Source: Heloderma charlesbogerti
Taxonomy: Eukaryota; Chordata; Lepidosauria; Squamata; Helodermatidae
DNA: 64,000 nucleotides
Reading direction: 5' to 3'
Assembly: GCA_026122225.1 (NCBI GenBank)
Contig: JANEZZ010002201.1
Span: 1 to 64,000, forward strand
Shown here: piece after piece, positions 23,535 through 35,589 of the stretch
Layout of the letters: each line of letters starts with the position of its first letter
Position numbering within the stretch: position 1 is the first letter of the stretch
Translations under genes and position numbers: made by a program
Notes under the pieces: model-generated
What the model was told of the DNA's origin: nothing
The model's input: only the letters and a program-made list of their open reading frames with translations
The model's database searches: none

Positions 23535-23675
23535 ATTTGTGTTGGAAGTCCCGCTGAATTCAGTTGGGCTTAAGCGTGCATGAGATTATAGCCGGTGGCT
23601 GCAATCCTGTATATACTTCAGAGTTCCATTGAATTTAGTTAAGATTATTTCTTAGTAGACGTGCATAGAATTATG
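23535..23675. repeat. Family P2 repeats, two degraded copies in tandem
   Basis: GAATTCAGTTGGGCTTAAGC..GCATGAGATTATAGCC is followed at once by GCAATCCTGTATATACTTC..GAGTTCCATTGAATT and a terminal TGCATAGAATTATGC. This looks like one copy inserted next to another. Confidence 0.55.
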
Positions 23676-23734
23676 CTGTTAGTGCCCTCTTTTTGCTTCC
23701 ACTACAAGCCCCAAATGTTAACTTTTTAAAAAAA

Positions 23735-23870
23735 AATTGTGTATTGACTCTCGACTGATTGGGCCCCAGGGCAGTTCACAACAATAAAAAATAGAAAATC
23801 AATAAAGACAACAAAAATAAAGAAGACTAGCAATTGAAAGCAGCAGATTAAAACAATTATAGTTCAGAGC
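23735..23870 (-). mobile_element. LINE 3'-tail remnant
   Basis: The sequence TTGGGCCCCAGGGCAGTTCACAACAATAAAAAATAG matches the inverted 3'-end pattern of the L2-type tails at 16985 and 32885. Only the tail and flanking A-rich stretch remain. Confidence 0.45.
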
Positions 23871-23875
23871 TTAAA

Positions 23876-23996
23876 GGCACAATCCTATACATGTTTAGAC
23901 AGAGAAAAACCTACAACTCTTAGCATGCCCCAGCCAGGCATGCTGGGAGTTACAAGGCCTTTTCTCTGTCTAAACATGCATATGACTGTGCCTTAA
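23876..23996. repeat. Hairpin repeat, family P3, copy 1
   Basis: GGCACAATCCTATACATGTTTAGACAGAG and CTCTGTCTAAACATGCATATGACTGTGCC are near-perfect complements, with an inner CAACTCTTAGCATGCC / GGCATGCTGGGAGTT pair. The whole 120 bases would fold as one stem. A second copy lies at 40818-40948. Confidence 0.8.
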
Positions 23997-26900
23997 AAGG
24001 CCTTTTATCTCTGTTTCTGTTTTTCTTCAAAGCCCTCTCTGGCCCTCTTCCCGCCAGATGAAGACCTTCACCCTGGGCATCTCGCATCTTCTGTTCACCT
24101 TTACCTCAGTTCCATCGTCTTTCACCCCCCTGCCCTTTCCTATGCAGGCACACACAGGCTCCCCAATGTCAGGTTGTCCTGAAATGAAGGAGGCTGTCGC
24201 CACTGCCAGAACGTGCAGCAGTAGCAGCCCCCAATCTTTCTCCTTTATTTCTTCCTCAGCCTGTCCTTTTGATCACCCTTCCTATTCTTTTTCCTTCTTC
24301 GCTTACACTCAGCCCAACTACTCTTATCGGTCGACTGTTTCTTCTGTTTCCTTCTCCAGCTTTGCATGCTACAGCCTGGCTTTCTAACTAACTTCCACTC
24401 CCTGTGTGTTTATGCGCTGTGCATGCAGGGAGTGGCTGCTGGTGTCCGTCCAACCCAAAGGCTGTAGAGCAAGCAAGGCGAGAAGGCATCAGTGTTGAGG
24501 TCCACTGCTGTCCCCAGCCTGCTGTCTGAGAAACTGATGTAAAACATGAAGTTACACAGAAATGTCAATTAAAAATAAAAGAATGTTTGTATATTGAAGT
24601 TATAGGGTTAATTTGTGTATATTGTCTGATTTCTGTGAAAGCCTTTCAGTGTAGTGGAAATAATTTTGTAAACCTTTTGAGTAGGTCTTTGATAGGTTGA
24701 CTGATTCCACCCCCCACAATGTATGCTCTTGGGTAAGTGTGCATAGGATTGCATGTCACCTCAGTTTCTCTTCCTCCCATTACCTGGGCAGTAAACACTA
24801 GCTCATCCATGCAGTGAAAACCCACCATCTAATAAGGAAGCAGGGAGTCATGAATGCACATTCCCACAACCCATTTTGCAATAACTTTTTCTGAAAGTTG
24901 AAATCATATGTATGTAAGGAATAGTATAGTGCTTCACCCTCCTGAAAGGTTATAAAGTATATAGCTGATTGCTATGTAGGTTTTACTGAAAGCACAGTAA
25001 TGGATTCTGCATAATAGGACTCATGATCACAAGAGCTGCCCAAGGAATTGGGGAAGATGTTATTTTTCAAATATCCCAATCTTTGCATTCACTTCAGGTT
25101 TGTGCAAGTTATTCTGCTTTCAATAATTTTTCCATTTGCAGGTCTCTATAAATTGTGGGCTGAATTCTTACAAGCAACAGTCTCATTAGGTTAAAATAGT
25201 TTTGGGGACACTGAGTACAAGTGAAGTGTGTGTGTGTGGGGAGAGAGATGGGTGCTGATACCAAGTTAGAGCTTATGAGCAGCTATTTTCTGAAGTATAA
25301 AACAGGAATGAGCCTCATATATTTAAGATTCATGCCTACTCTACTTTGTACACCTAATCATATAAGGTGGTATTTACACATTGATGGAATGGGCATGAGA
25401 GTTTTCTGGTTGTTAGAAAGTATAAGGGGATGACCTCTCTTCTATCATAGAACATCTGTGGATGTAGGAGCTACTTTGGGAACATCAGGTTTTTGAAGAG
25501 AGGAGCAGAAGCTTACATGCCTGACTAGGCAACAGTGGCTGTTGCCAGGGAAAACACCTACTTTAGAATTATAGATGATTGTGTTGGTGTTATAGTGGTA
25601 GTGGGGCAGTGATAGTACCAGGACAGGTGAGCGAACACACTTGCCCCAACTGTCTCTTGCCCCTTCCAGTAGTGATGGCTTTTGAATGCTGATGGAAAAG
25701 AACCTTCCTCAGTTTCAAATAGCCAGACGACATCTATTCACATTCTCTCAATATATGAACAGTTGTGTCGGGGTTTTTGGAAAATTGGAACTGGAAATTT
25801 TTCCAGAGTTCTAACAGAGTGTGATTTACCATGTTTGTTTTATTTACAGTGTTGGCATATTTCTGCCTGCAATATTTACATCTACCAACTTCCTTTCTTT
25901 TATTGGCTTTACTATAATGCCACATAATAATGTTTTTTCTGATTAGGCATTGTTATGACTACTACAAATTAACCAAACGCACACACACAAAAACCCTTAA
26001 CAGGTCTTATGCAAACACTTCCAACTTCCTAAGCTCAGGAAAAGAAATGAGACACTGCTTTGTACATTTGCTGAAAGTGAAATAGAACTTAACTGCAGTT
26101 TTAGCTTTGCTTTCATTTGTGGTCTGAGAGGAAATAAACATTTTAGCTTGGTATTTATTTGATCTGTACACCCAATCAGGCGAGTCCACAACTGATTTTT
26201 GGCTTGGATTATATATTTTTTATTTTACCTTTACAAATCAATAAAACACACTTCCTAGGAATCCTCACCTGAAAATAAGTAATTACAACTTAGAACCTGC
26301 TAATCTTGCATATTATCATTAGCATCCATTGATAGGCATCCATTAATAATGAATTATACAAAACAATACTTTTTGAAATGGAAAAATTAAGCACTGGAAA
26401 AATGTACTCACTGCACATCACTGATCTCAACCAAGCTACCTAAGCATATGCTGCTGCTTTATACTAGGTCAGATAACTGGTTCATCTAGCCCAGCACTTT
26501 CTACTCCTGGGTTCTTCACCATGGCACCCTCTTGGTGCATGCCAGGCTCCTTGTCTGTTCTGATTTTTATTCCATTTAAAAAAGTATTAACTGGGAGACT
26601 GCTATGCTGCAAAGTAAAATGCTGACCTCTGCTGCCGTGTGTATTTCCAGATATATTCTTAGAAAATAAAAGTGATAGGTGGCTGCAGCCCAGCACTTCA
26701 TTTTGAAGTGTGTCCATCCACCCAGAAAAAAGGTTAGCCAGGGGCGGTAGGGGTGTCCTAAGTGACTAGACAGGGTTGCAGGGAGCACCCTGGTGGGTTA
26801 GATGGGTAAAGTGAGAAGCGAGGAGTATGGTTGTTTTCTATGTTTGAGAGATTGTTTTTGTTTGGGGTTTGTCATTTTGAATGATGTGTTTTGCTAGGGT

Positions 26901-29775
26901 CTTGTGTGTGTGTGTGTGTTTTGTCTGGGTTGTTTGGGGGTTTGTGGTGCGAGTAGATTGTGCTGTGTGTTTGTGATTCTCTGAGCACTAATCTAATGTC
27001 TGTGAAATTGATACTTTGTTGTGTCTTGTGAGAGCAAATATTTGATTTGGCATTTAGGAATCAGACCCCACCCTTGAGTTATATGCAGTTCCTTAGTCAA
27101 GTTACTGATCTCTGATCAGCCTCATCAGTTCGCCTTCTGTGAAATGGGTGTTGGATCAGAGAACTGTGGGTTCAAAAGAGTGATTTTGTATTTGGAACTC
27201 AGATCCCACCTGCCTTCTATTTTTGTTGTTGTTGTTGTTCTCACCAGTTTGCCTTCTGGAAAATAGGTGTTTTTTGACCAGCCACACTCACCATGGCAGC
27301 CGTTTTGTTAATGGGCAACACCTCCCCCCCCCCCCACAGCCGTTTTCTGAGTGCCTGTGAAATTGTCAAAATTCAAAATGTAGTTACTGACCCCAAAAGG
27401 TAGGATACCCCTGACTAGCCGTAGCGCTCTGATTCAGGATGAAATGTTCCCCAGGCCAGTTACCTGAGATCCTTCAGCAGGGAGAGGATTGAACAGTCCA
27501 GCATACAGAACATGTCTTTTACCTAAAGATGTGACAGCTTGGGAAAATGCGGGAAGGGCCTTCCTATAGTAGTTATTAAATATTTCCAATGAAAACATTG
27601 AAAATTCACAGGAAAATGAAAAAATCTTAGGAAATAGTTTTGCTTTCAGAATGGGTAAAACTGTTTTTAAGGCAGTGTTTTAAAATACCGTAACTGCCCA
27701 TTGCTCCTTCGAAATGCATTCTGATAGTGTGAGAATCTACAGCACAATCTGATGTTTCTAACATCTGTTGTTTAAAAGACAGGTTTTATATGACCAATCT
27801 TTGACCAGTTAACTGACACTGATGTCCTAATGAGTTCAATGTTATGAAATTATAACTCAATTTCCAGACAGACTGAGGACCAAACCAGACATTACTTTCA
27901 TTTTTCCTCGGGGTGGGTGGGGGGCTTCCCTGGATTGGGACCCTAGCATCCCAATCCACTAATGCCCCACTACTAAGGGCCTGATCCAGATTGGTCCCCC
28001 CATGCCTGCAATTTGTATTGCAAAGGTCATCTATTTTCTTTAGAAATGAAATATGGGGCTGCTAGTTACATCTGTAATCTCTGTTTTGACCCTTATTGTC
28101 CCTAACACGTGAACTGTTAGAGTGGAGGCATGCCCTGGGTTTTGTTTTTTTCCAGAGTAATAGGAATTTGAAAGAGTGATAGGTTTTTTTGCCTTAAATA
28201 GGTACCAATTTTTGTAGTGATCTTTCCTGATAGGCTGCATGTTATATTAAGCGTTAAGTCAAAATAGCTTCCTCTTATTGCTAATAAACTAGTAAATTCC
28301 CCCCACTGTACAAGCTGCCAGTAATTAAGATATGGTTAGTTACTGTCCACAATGCTACATTTCATTTTTTTAAAAATAAAATGAAATATGCAAGCAGAGG
28401 CAGGAAGGGGCCATGGCTTGGTTTCAGAGATGTAATGCTTCTAAAAACATTTCCTGGGGTTTTGGAAGAAAAATGGGAATGCAAGGGGTAAATAGAATAT
28501 GCAATACTTATAAAATCAACTATTTTAGTACTTTAAAAAACATGTTTTGTGTAATTTAGCCTGTTGCTGTACTGTGATATTATGAAATGAGTATGAATTC
28601 TTTCATATTACTTTCATCTATTCATGTACCAGTATTAGTCTTTCAGTATTTTCCATGCATGTTTATACTTACATGTCCTAATACATATGAAACAAGAAGC
28701 TTTGGATTGAATATATAGGAAGTAGCCATGTTTAACATTTACTTATGTTAACAAGGTGTCTAGGAGCACAAGTTGAGAACGTGTGTATTATTAAGCAAGG
28801 AAAAAAGCTCAGAGCCAGCATAACAAAAGGATATTAAGACTTTTGATTAGGAAGTTGAACCCAAACCCAATTTTTAACTGTTTTGTTTTTAAGAACACAA
28901 GGGTTTATTTTCAATTCAGACATTACCTTTAAGGAGTAACTTGTTCAGCCACCTTGAAGCAGTTCAGATACATTTAAGACATTTAAGCTGAAAAAGTAGA
29001 GACCAGCAAGTAAAATGATCAAAGGCACCTTTCTCTGAGAAAAGGATAAGGTGTTGTGAGCTTTTTCATTAAAAAAAATCAGTGTGGAATAAGACAAAAA
29101 GGGCTAGAAAATTATTAAGGGTTTGAGAGATAAGGCAGACTTCCTCCGCTCTTGTAATACAAAAACTGACAGCCTATAGGGTTCATAAACCAATGCTAAA
29201 AAAATACTTCACCAAATGCATACCTCATTCATAGAACCATAAGACATGGTGATGACTATTTGGTTAGAAAGCAGATGATTTAGACAATACATGACAGACC
29301 TATCCTTTATTATTAACCATGGTAGTTAAATGGAGACTCCATGTATAGGTGCACTGGATGCTACGGACAAAGACCTCACTTCCGTGCCCTGCTTATAAGT
29401 TTCCAGAGGTATCTGGCTAGTTGCTACTAGAAACAGAATCTTGGATTTGACAAACCTTTATCTTATCTCACAAGGAAATGTCCTTTTATCACTTCTACCA
29501 AATTTATTGATGGGTGAATTTAAATAGGGCCAATATAGTTACTAGTATTGCTTTGATCACATCTCCTGCTTCTTGAAGTAACTTAAGGTCAGTCCAAATT
29601 AGCTAGACTTTTCTGATTGAAGAGTCAGTCCTGCTCAGTTCATCATTTGAATATAAAGCTTTAGTAGTTTCAAGTTTGGATATAGTTTATTTAGGACAAT
29701 AGCTAATCTTAAGAGAAGCAGTCTCTCCTGGCAGTGGGGAGACAAGCTAAATTCAAGGATGCAACGACTTTACGA

Positions 29776-29867
29776 ATTCTCTCTCCAATGGTTTCCTGGG
29801 AAATACAGTGTTTTGTGCGAACTCTCCAATGGTTTCCTGGAAAATGTAATGTTTCGTGCATTTCTCT
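29776..29867 (+). repeat. Short imperfect tandem duplication, unit about 46 bases
   Basis: CTCTCCAATGGTTTCCTGG occurs twice, followed by similar tails (GAAATACAGTGTTTTGTGCG and AAAATGTAATGTTTCGTGCA). It consists of two units only. Confidence 0.7.
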
Positions 29868-30532
29868 AACTTTAGAGGAGACAGAGGCACTCTCATCATC
29901 CTCAAAATAATCTTAAGTGTCTGAATCAGTTACAAGTTCATGTTTTTATGAGTTCCAATTCCAATTTCAACTTATTTATGGGGTTGAGTTCTGCCTGCTT
30001 CTTGCTCAAGCTCAGGGCTACTTTATACACTCAGCAGAATTATGTGGCAATGCTTTTGCTAGACTGTTGTTTCTTTATACTGCTAATAGACTGCATATTT
30101 GAATGCTTCCTGTTTAAGAAACTCACTCCACAAACTAACATATTAATGAGAAGAGTTCAGCTTAGCCTTCTGCTAACATGCTATTTTTCTATGGCAACAT
30201 TCCCCCATAGTGGGTACAGTATAGGAAAACCTTTGCTTGATCCTGCTGAATGTAAATTTCATAATTGTGCAAAAAGTGTAGCTCATTTTTACAAATGACC
30301 TCTGAACGTGATAAAGACTGTACTGTCATTGCACAGGTAAGAAACTGCCACCGTGGACGCAAGCTTTAGAAAGCCAGTCTTTAGTCCCCCCCCTTTTTTT
30401 TTAAGAAAGCAAACATCTTAAACAAGAATTGATTTACTCTAAATCATGATTTCATAGGAACACAATCACTGATTTAAAATTTAGCCAGTTCCATTGTCTT
30501 CAACCATTTTGTAAGCAGCAAGTGTCTATACA

Positions 30533-30538
30533 TTTATT
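30533..30538 (-). terminator. RMND1: RMND1 poly(A) signal
   Basis: TTTATT on the + strand is AATAAA on the - strand (context ATAATAAATGTATAG), 127 bases after the stop codon. This gives a short 3'UTR. Confidence 0.7.
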
Positions 30539-30664
30539 ATAACAGTTGCTGAACTTTCCAAAAGTGTAAAGATGAAAGTTGAACTCCAGCAAACAAGGTT
30601 GCAAGGCTGCTGAGATGGTCTCCACAATGTTGTCAAACGTCTTGGTTGGCGTTTACTACAGTGA

Positions 30665-30697
30665 TCAGAAAAGCACCCTGCCGAGTTCAAACATGAC
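30665..30697 (-). CDS. RMND1: RMND1 last coding exon (VMFELGRVLF and stop)
   Basis: The acceptor CTTTATTTCGCAG ends at 30698. The exon codes ten residues and TGA at 30665-30667. It completes the membrane segment begun in the previous exon. Human ends in GRVFF, here GRVLF. Without this tiny exon the previous frame reads into intron sequence. Confidence 0.93.
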   Translation of the reverse strand, partial: VMFELGRVLF

Positions 30698-31779
30698 CTG
30701 CGAAATAAAGAGAATTTTACTAGATGCCATTTCCTCTTTTTCCAATGTTCAGTATGTGAATACTGTTGCCTGTGATGCCAATATGGTACTACCCATGCAC
30801 AAGAGCAGGAAGTATGAGAACTCTTGGGGAACCCCAAGGTTTGCAGAAGTACAAAAAAATAGGAAAAAAGTGGGGGGACTGCCCATTTGGGACTGAATAA
30901 TCAGTGGTAACGGAGTGCTAGATGACTGGTAGGGTAGAACAGAGTGACTGAAGACGGCACGCTCCAACACTGTTGCATGTCCTATTCGTATTTTCTAATT
31001 GCAAGTGCTTGATAGGCAATAAAAGCCACCAATAGTATGTTGCGCTCTGCACTGTTAAGCAGATGATTTTATTAGAACCTGGCTAACAACCTTCATTGTG
31101 GAATTGGAGTAACTGACTCTGTTGATCATGTACTCTTGTAATTTGTAGAGAGACTGTAGAGAGGCTGATTCTCCCTCTACTAAGAACTCTCCTGGAATGG
31201 CTGGTATTGTTCTGCCTAAGGGCCAATTCATCTTATTAGGATGAAGGTGTTCAACCTGTTTTGGATGGGATTGCACTCCTCCTGAACAAGCACCTTAATA
31301 GCTTGGGGCTTCACTTGGAGCCATCCTTGTCACCAAGGCTTAGGTGGTGCAGAGTGCCTTCTACCAACTTCTTTGGACAGGGATAATGTGGCTTCAGTTG
31401 TCTATACTCCAGTAATCTCCAAGTTAGATTACTGCAGTGCGCTGTATGTAGGGCTGCCTTTGAGGATGGTTCAGAGGCTGGAGTTTGTGCACAATGTGGT
31501 AACCAGATTGATAACAGGGACTAGAAGGTCTGAACATATAACACTGGCTCTGACCCACTTGCACATGCTACCTATACATTTCCAAGCCTGGTTCAAACAT
31601 GTTGGTTTTGACTTGTAAAGCCTTCCACAGCTCAGGACTGCGATACCTGATGGAGCGTCTCTCTTGGTATAAACCTACCCATATATTATGCTCATCAGCA
31701 AGCAAGAGGACCTTCTGAGTGGTGCCCCCCTCCCCAATTATGGAATGATCTCTGCAGTGAGGCCTGCCTTGTGCCAATG

Positions 31780-32493
<714 letters not shown>

Positions 32494-32884
32494 CTACAAC
32501 AGTAAAGATAGAGCTGATATTTCTGAAACTCTTGACTAAAAAAATTGTTAAAATGAATTGTCAGATGAACTGCCTAGACAGGCTTAAAGTCTGATCAACT
32601 ATACATTAATACAGCAGAGCACCTAACATCTTAGTGCTAGGAGTCTGAGTAATATGTCAATGTTAGATCTATTTAACCAGTTGGTGTACAAAACAGTCCA
32701 CACTGACTAGATCAGCTATGTCTATAATATAAGTTTGGGGATTAAAAGGATTTGAAACAGAAAACAAGAGCATAGTCCAGTTCAATGCACAGCGCCTACT
32801 CGCAGATGATTCCCATAGGCTTAACAGAGTCCTGCTTTCTCTCCTGCACCTGCATGTATGTATAAATGCAGCGAAGAGGCTATT

Positions 32885-34180
32885 TCTTTCTATACTGCCC
32901 AATAGCCAAAGCTCTCTGGGCAGTTCACAGAAATCAAAACCTCAGGGTGCAACATAAAACAATAAAAAGTATAAAAGCTTAAATGCACGTTATAACAGTA
33001 CAACCAGAATAAAACCTAGCAGCAATGCAGAGATTTAAAATACAGATTTAAACACCAGAACTAAAAGATCAAGAAGCTAAAATACTGGGAGAATAAAAGG
33101 GTCTTCACCTGGTGCTGGAAGGAAAACAATGTAGGTGCCAGGTGAACCTCTCTAGGGCGCTTATTCCACAGCTGGGGGCCCACAGCAGAAAAGGCCCCCC
33201 TCCTGGTAGCCACCTGCAGAAGGACACCTGAGGATGATCTTAAGGTCCGGACAGGGACATATGGGAGGAGGCGATCCTTCAGGTAGCCTGGCCCCAAGCT
33301 GTTTAGGGCTTTGAATGTTAATACCAGCACTTTGAATCAGGCCTGGAAATGGACTGGCAGCCAGTGCAGCTGGAAAAGTGCAGGTGTAATGTGATCTTGT
33401 TGGACAGTCCCTTTTAACAATCTCGCTGCCCTATGTTGGACTAGCTGAAGTTTCCGAACCGTTTTCAAAGATAGCTCCACGTATAAGGCATTGCAGTAAT
33501 CCAGACGAGATATTATCAGAGCATGGGTAACTGGCTAGGCTATCTGTCCAGATAAGGGCGTAGTTGGTATATCAGCCTAAGCTGATTAAAAGGTGCTCCA
33601 TGCCACTGAGTTCATCTGTGCCTCAAGTGACACTTCTGGATTCAAGAGCACCCTCAAACTATGAACCTGATCCTTTAGGGGGAGTACAGTTCCCTCCACA
33701 ACAGGGTGAACATCACCTAGCTGGGCAGATGAACCACCCCCTAACAGTCCCTCCGTCTTGTCTGGATTGAGTTTCAGTTTATTGGCCTTCATCCTCTCCA
33801 TTACCATGCCAAGGCACTGATTCAAAACGCCCACTGCCTCACCTGGGTTTGATGAAAAAGAGGTAGAGCTGAGCATCATCCGCATATTGATGGTACCTCA
33901 GCCCATACCTCCGAATAACCTCCCGCAGCGGTTTCATGTAGATGTCGAATAGCATAGGGGATAAAATATAGCTCTATGGAACCCCATGGCATAATTGCCA
34001 AGGCACAGAGCAATAATCCCCTAGCACCGCCTTCTGGAATTGGCCATCCAAGTAGGTGCGGAACCACTGCAGTGCAGTGCCTCCAACTCCCAACCCAGAC
34101 AACCTATCCATACCATGGTCAGTGGTGCTGAGAGGTCCAGGAGAATCAACAGGGTCGCATTCCCCCCTGTCCATGTTAGG
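32885..34180 (-). mobile_element. L2-type LINE, reverse transcriptase to 3' end, degraded
   Basis: On the - strand the order is: GGTALQWFRTYLDGQFQKAVL near 34080, QLCHGVP near 33980, the catalytic QYADDA at 33873-33888, KANKLKLNPDKTEGLLGG near 33760, and ALNSLGPGYLKDRLLPYVPV..GPQLWNKRP near 33160-33310, then the GAACTGCCCAGAGAGC tail. This is the normal domain order, but frameshifts separate the pieces, so it is inactive. It is sense-oriented to RMND1, within the intron upstream of the penultimate exon. Confidence 0.85.
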
Positions 34181-34211
34181 GTGAACTAGGTGTATATGTG
34201 ACTCTTGTATC

Positions 34212-34570
34212 CCCCATCTTTGTTGTTTATTCAGTCAGTCGCTTCCAACTCTTCGTGACTTCATGGACCAGCCCACGCCAGAGCTTCCTGTCGGCTGTCG
34301 CCACCCCCAGCTCCCCCAAGGTCGAGTCCGTCACCTCCAGAATATCATCCATCCATCTTGCCCTTGGTCGGCCCCTCTTCCTTTTGCCTTCCACTTTCCC
34401 TAGCATCAGCATCTTCTCCAGGGTATCCTGTCTTCTCATGATGTGGCCAAAGTACTTCAGTTTTGCCTTTAATATCATTACCTCAAGTGAGCAGTCTGGT
34501 TTTATTTCCTGGAGGATGGACTGGTTTGATCTTCTTGCAGTCCAAGGCACACTCAGAATTTTCCTCTAGT
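34212..34570 (-). mobile_element. RTE/BovB-like LINE 3' end, divergent subfamily
   Basis: The - strand frame reads KYFGHIMRRQDTLEKMLMLG and GRPRARWMDDILEVTDSTLG, ending EVTKSWKRLTE. This is the C-terminal tail of RTE-clade LINEs (BovB type) but clearly different in sequence from the three other copies here. It is truncated at its 5' end. Confidence 0.75.
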
Positions 34571-34671
34571 CAGTCACATAACTACCAAGGTGGACTGCCC
34601 TAAATTTGTAATACCTTTTCAAAATAATTCCCCTTTTAAGCATCTTTTAGCAAAATATAGCAAAATTCTCT

Positions 34672-35063
34672 TCATTGTTGTTGTTGTTGTTCAGTCGTGT
34701 CCGACTCTTCGTGACCCCATGGACCATAGCACGCCAGGCCTTCCTGTCCTCCGCTCTCTCCCGCAGTGTGCTCAAGTCCATATCCATTGCATCGGTGATG
34801 CTATCTAGCCATCTCATCCTCTGCTGTCCCCATCTCCTTTTGCCTTCAATCTTTCCCAGCATCAGGGTCTTTTCCAGGGAGTTTTCTCTTCGCATTAGGT
34901 GGCCAAAATATTTGAGCTTCAGCATCTGTCCTTCCAATGAGCACTCGGGGTTGATTTCCTTTAGGATGGACTGATTTGACCTCCTTGCAGTCCAGGAGAC
35001 TCGTAAGAGTCTTCTCCAGCACCACAGTTCGAGCACATAATCAGCATTTCCTCAACGTTTTGT
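34672..35063 (-). mobile_element. BovB LINE 3' end, 5'-truncated
   Basis: The - strand frame is open for 129 codons: KLKYFGHLMRRENSLEKTLM, RMRWLDSITDAMDMDLSTLR and MVHGVTKSRTRLN, followed by the BovB terminal CGACTGAACAACAACAAC. Its 5' end touches the start of duplication copy A' at 35064. BovB is the retrotransposon known for horizontal transfer between squamates and ruminants. Confidence 0.9.
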
Positions 35064-35589
35064 TTACCTTTTGGTGCCAGGTTAAGACCTTCCTCTCTTT
35101 TCAGGTTTTTAATTGGGTCCTGGGACTTCTTATTGTTGAGTGTGTGTGTATATATGTAAATGGTGTTTATATTATGCAGTAGTATTTTTAAGGCTTTTAA
35201 TCTTTGTAAACTGCCCAGAGAGCTTTGACTATTGGGTGATATAGAAATAAATGAAATTACTGGGAGTTGCACTTTTTTTTTTACTTCAGTGCAAATTAAG
35301 AAAAAATGTTATCCTCCTTTTAAAACCTATTTGTTTTTATCTATTTGTTCTTGGTTATATTAGCTCTTTGTACAAAAATTCCTACTGGTCTGCGAACCGT
35401 AATAAACCATTCAAATGCCAACAGAACCTAATTTCTTAATGTTAATTTTATTTTAATTATTTTAAATAATTTTATTAACGTTTTGTTCCCCCCACCCCTC
35501 CAAATTTCTTAACTGAATCTTTATCCAGACACGCATCTGTGAACTTGCTAACATTCCAGATAACATCTAGGAAATAGGTGTACAGATTG
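35064..35589. repeat. Direct duplication, copy A' (526 bp)
   Basis: Same as 31780-32279 except for an extra AT-rich stretch of about 22-25 bases near 35452-35476, a longer T run near 35272 and a few substitutions. It lacks the rest of the L2 element found upstream of copy A, so the left breakpoint is inside the L2 tail. Confidence 0.93.

Larger units (their letters stand above)
21936..30515. other. Intergenic region between the ZBTB2 promoter and the 3' end of RMND1
   Basis: No known coding exon was found. Recognisable contents are P2 repeats (22535-22615, 22860-22955, 23535-23675), a P1 hairpin (23250-23395), a LINE tail (23735-23870), a hairpin repeat (23876-23996), a G/T-rich block (about 26810-27010), a short tandem duplication (29776-29867) and a C run near 27325. 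Open frames here, such as 24058-24387, are compositional (C/T-rich). The remainder is unassigned AT-rich DNA. Confidence 0.6.

Noticed and set aside
34647..35036. 129-codon - strand frame as a host gene
   Set aside because: It is the BovB C-terminus, shared with 37958-38245 and 61813-62157.
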